DNA of 5,799 bases from JAYWAM01 sp043782425 (GTDB lineage Bacteria > Pseudomonadota > Gammaproteobacteria > Burkholderiales > Usitatibacteraceae), in contig JAYWAM010000160.1 of the NCBI GenBank assembly GCA_043782425.1, positions 1 to 5,799 on the forward strand. The letters are read 5' to 3'. The notes below the pieces were generated by a model. The model saw nothing but the letters and a program-made list of their open reading frames with translations. It was not told where the DNA came from and searched no databases. The position numbers were made by a program, and so were the translations under genes. The number at the start of each line of letters is the position of its first letter. Position 1 is the first letter of the stretch. This document shows, piece after piece, positions 4,331-5,799 of this stretch.

Positions 4331-5596
4331 TCATTTTAGCAAAGGTCCCCAAGCGGGATTACGTACATCGCCGCTCTGTGCAGATAAGCGCTGTTTGACG
4401 CGACCATCGCTTGAGACGGCAGCCAGACTGCCGCGCCCGCCGCTCTGGGTTTCATACAGGATTGTACGGCCATTGGGCGCGTAACTGGGTGATTCATCGA
4501 GCGGACCATCGGTGAGCACCTGCACCTGGCCGCTGGCGATGTCTAGCGTTGCAATACGGAATTTTCCACCTTCGCGCTGAACAAATGCAATATTTTTTCC
4601 GTCGGGGCTGAAACGTGGAGAAACATTATAGCTGCCTTCGAACGTCAGCCGCTGCGGCTGTCCGCCGGACGCAGGCATGCGGTATATCTGCGGGCCGCCA
4701 CTGCGATCCGAGATGAAGGCGATCATGCCGCCATCTGGAGAAAACTCAGCTTCGGTATCAATGGCGGCGCTTTCGCTGATGCGTGTGGCTTCGCCGCCAG
4801 CAGCGGGTATCAGATAAAGTTGTGATGTGCCGTCCTTGGTAAGAGTGACGACGAGATTGCGTGCGTCCGGCGACCAGGCCGGCGCGCTATTGTTACCTTT
4901 GAAGTTGGCCACGGTACGGCGTTCGCCGCTGGCAAGGTTTTGCACTACCACAGTGGCCTTCTTGTTTTCAAATGATACATAGGCGATGCGGCTTCCATCT
5001 GGGGACCATTTGGGAGAAATAATCGATTCGTTTGAGGCCAATACAGTCTGCGCGCTCGCTCCATCGGCATCGGCCACTTGCAGTTCATAACGCGACCCGC
5101 GTTTGATGACATAAGCAATGCGCGTACTAAATGCCCCTTTATCGCCGGTTAGCTTCTCATAGATCTCATCGGCTATTCTGTGCGCTGTCGCACGTAACTG
5201 TGTGGCGGCAATCACATAGGAAAAACTCGCCAGTTGCACCTGTCGCGCGACATCGAATAGGCGGAAACGCACCTCAATGCGACCGTCCGGTTGCGCTAGC
5301 ATGGCGCCAATTACCAGCGCCTCAGCGCCGCGCCCCGTCCATTCGGGGAAATTAACTTGAGAAGGTTCGGTGGGAAGGGGCGTTACGCCGTTCGTTGCGA
5401 CCAGCTTGAAGAGTCCCGAGCGCGCAAGATCGGCGCCGATTACCGTGGTGACATTTTGGTTCACGTTCTCGTTACCGAAGGGAACGATGGCGAGCGGAAT
5501 CTGGCGCCCCGCGCTGGTGGTAATGTCTATGGTCAGTTGGGCGCTGGCGTCAAACGCCGCAAGGAATAGCGCAGCAAAGAAATAGTATTTTTTCAT
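4331..5596 (-). CDS. tolB: Tol-Pal system protein TolB
   Basis: TolB is a periplasmic protein that cycles between Pal at the outer membrane and TolA from the inner membrane. The 421-residue product has a Sec signal peptide (1-19, cleavage expected at ASA|Q) and an N-terminal alpha/beta domain (about 20-155; IPLAIVPF at 33-40, VIGADLARSGLF at 52-63). The C-terminal six-bladed beta-propeller (about 160-421) has blade motifs WSPDG (197-201), WSPDA (241-245), FSPDG (285-289), FSPDG (329-333), the weaker YAPNG (372-376), and the terminal WGP (416-418). Length matches the family (~420-430 aa). The ATG lies 2 bp after the tolA stop (TAA-AC-ATG). No clear Shine-Dalgarno is present, so translation is probably coupled to tolA. 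The 65-bp spacer to pal is the largest gap in the block. Confidence 0.98.
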   Translation of the reverse strand: MKKYYFFAALFLAAFDASAQLTIDITTSAGRQIPLAIVPFGNENVNQNVTTVIGADLARSGLFKLVATNGVTPLPTEPSQVNFPEWTGRGAEALVIGAMLAQPDGRIEVRFRLFDVARQVQLASFSYVIAATQLRATAHRIADEIYEKLTGDKGAFSTRIAYVIKRGSRYELQVADADGASAQTVLASNESIISPKWSPDGSRIAYVSFENKKATVVVQNLASGERRTVANFKGNNSAPAWSPDARNLVVTLTKDGTSQLYLIPAAGGEATRISESAAIDTEAEFSPDGGMIAFISDRSGGPQIYRMPASGGQPQRLTFEGSYNVSPRFSPDGKNIAFVQREGGKFRIATLDIASGQVQVLTDGPLDESPSYAPNGRTILYETQSGGRGSLAAVSSDGRVKQRLSAQSGDVRNPAWGPLLK

Positions 5597-5598
5597 GT

Positions 5599-5799
5599 TT
5601 ATTTTTCGTGTTCGATTTTCAAAGTAATTTCACGGTTGTTTCTAAACACCTCAGGATCGGTGGGGACAGGCCATTGCCGAATCCCGGCAATCGCCCTTTC
5701 GATCGCCTCATCATACACGCGGTTCCCCGATGTTTTGGCGATTTGCCCTTCAAAGACTACACCATTCACAAGGAGCTTCAGGCGAACCTGCACAGCCGG
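5599..5799 (-). CDS. tolA: Tol-Pal system protein TolA, C-terminal end (5' part outside window)
   Basis: The last 66 residues of TolA plus the stop codon are present; the reading frame is open to the window edge, so the start lies beyond 5799. What is seen matches the C-terminal TolA/TonB domain, which contacts TolB: a beta-strand AVQVRLKLL leading to GxIAKTSGN, then helix YDEAIERAI, then the proline-containing WPVPTDPEVF and the closing strand ITLKIE. The missing N-terminal part should hold the membrane anchor and the long helical periplasmic domain. TolA spans from the TolQR motor in the inner membrane to TolB/Pal. Identification rests on the domain motif together with its position 2 bp upstream of tolB. 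Confidence 0.92.
   Translation of the reverse strand, partial: PAVQVRLKLLVNGVVFEGQIAKTSGNRVYDEAIERAIAGIRQWPVPTDPEVFRNNREITLKIEHEK

Noticed and set aside
1..5799. CRISPR array, insertion sequence, toxin-antitoxin or defence genes
   Set aside because: No spaced direct repeats, transposase-like proteins, terminal inverted repeats or small gene pairs of that kind are seen; the window is filled with housekeeping genes.

Overview
The window looks like chromosomal DNA of a betaproteobacterium, GC moderately above 50%. The pointers are the sequence of the 5S rRNA tail, the order tolA-tolB-pal-cpoB-queE-queC-tRNA-Lys, and Pal, QueE and TolA motifs typical of that class. The order Nitrosomonadales would fit, but this is an impression from gene order and protein style, not a search result. 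The contents are mostly conserved housekeeping genes. I see no new defence, mobile or biosynthetic system.

Left part, plus strand (1-1186): the last ~48 bases of a 5S rRNA gene, meaning the end of an rRNA operon, are followed by a strong intrinsic terminator (55-89). Then comes one complete sugar-nucleotide epimerase gene (176-1186), very probably UDP-glucuronate 4-epimerase, which makes UDP-galacturonate for surface polysaccharide. It stands alone, with no other polysaccharide gene in view.

Middle (1187-1480), minus strand: a complete tRNA-Lys(UUU) gene with encoded CCA (1327-1402) and a good sigma70-type promoter (1416-1445). The -35 box is preceded by a perfect 2 x 10 bp A/T-rich tandem repeat. 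Downstream of the tRNA lies a decayed tRNA-like sequence (about 1240-1305). The tRNA and the epimerase gene converge on this spacer, and no convincing terminator is visible there.

Right part, minus strand (5799 down to 1481): a tightly packed block, in transcription order tolA (only its C-terminal end), tolB, pal, cpoB (ybgF), queE, queC. The first four encode the Tol-Pal envelope machinery. TolB (periplasmic), Pal (outer-membrane lipoprotein) and CpoB (periplasmic TPR protein) link to inner-membrane TolA and act in outer-membrane constriction and its coordination with septal peptidoglycan synthesis. The last two encode early steps of 7-deazaguanine (queuosine) synthesis: QueE makes 7-carboxy-7-deazaguanine and QueC converts it to preQ0. 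Spacings of 2, 65, 0, 10 and 54 bp suggest one transcription unit, possibly with an extra promoter before pal.

Start-site points: pal starts at ATG 4265, not at the upstream in-frame TTG. Both cpoB and queC start with TTG supported by Shine-Dalgarno sequences. pal and cpoB lie in the same frame with only one TAA between them.
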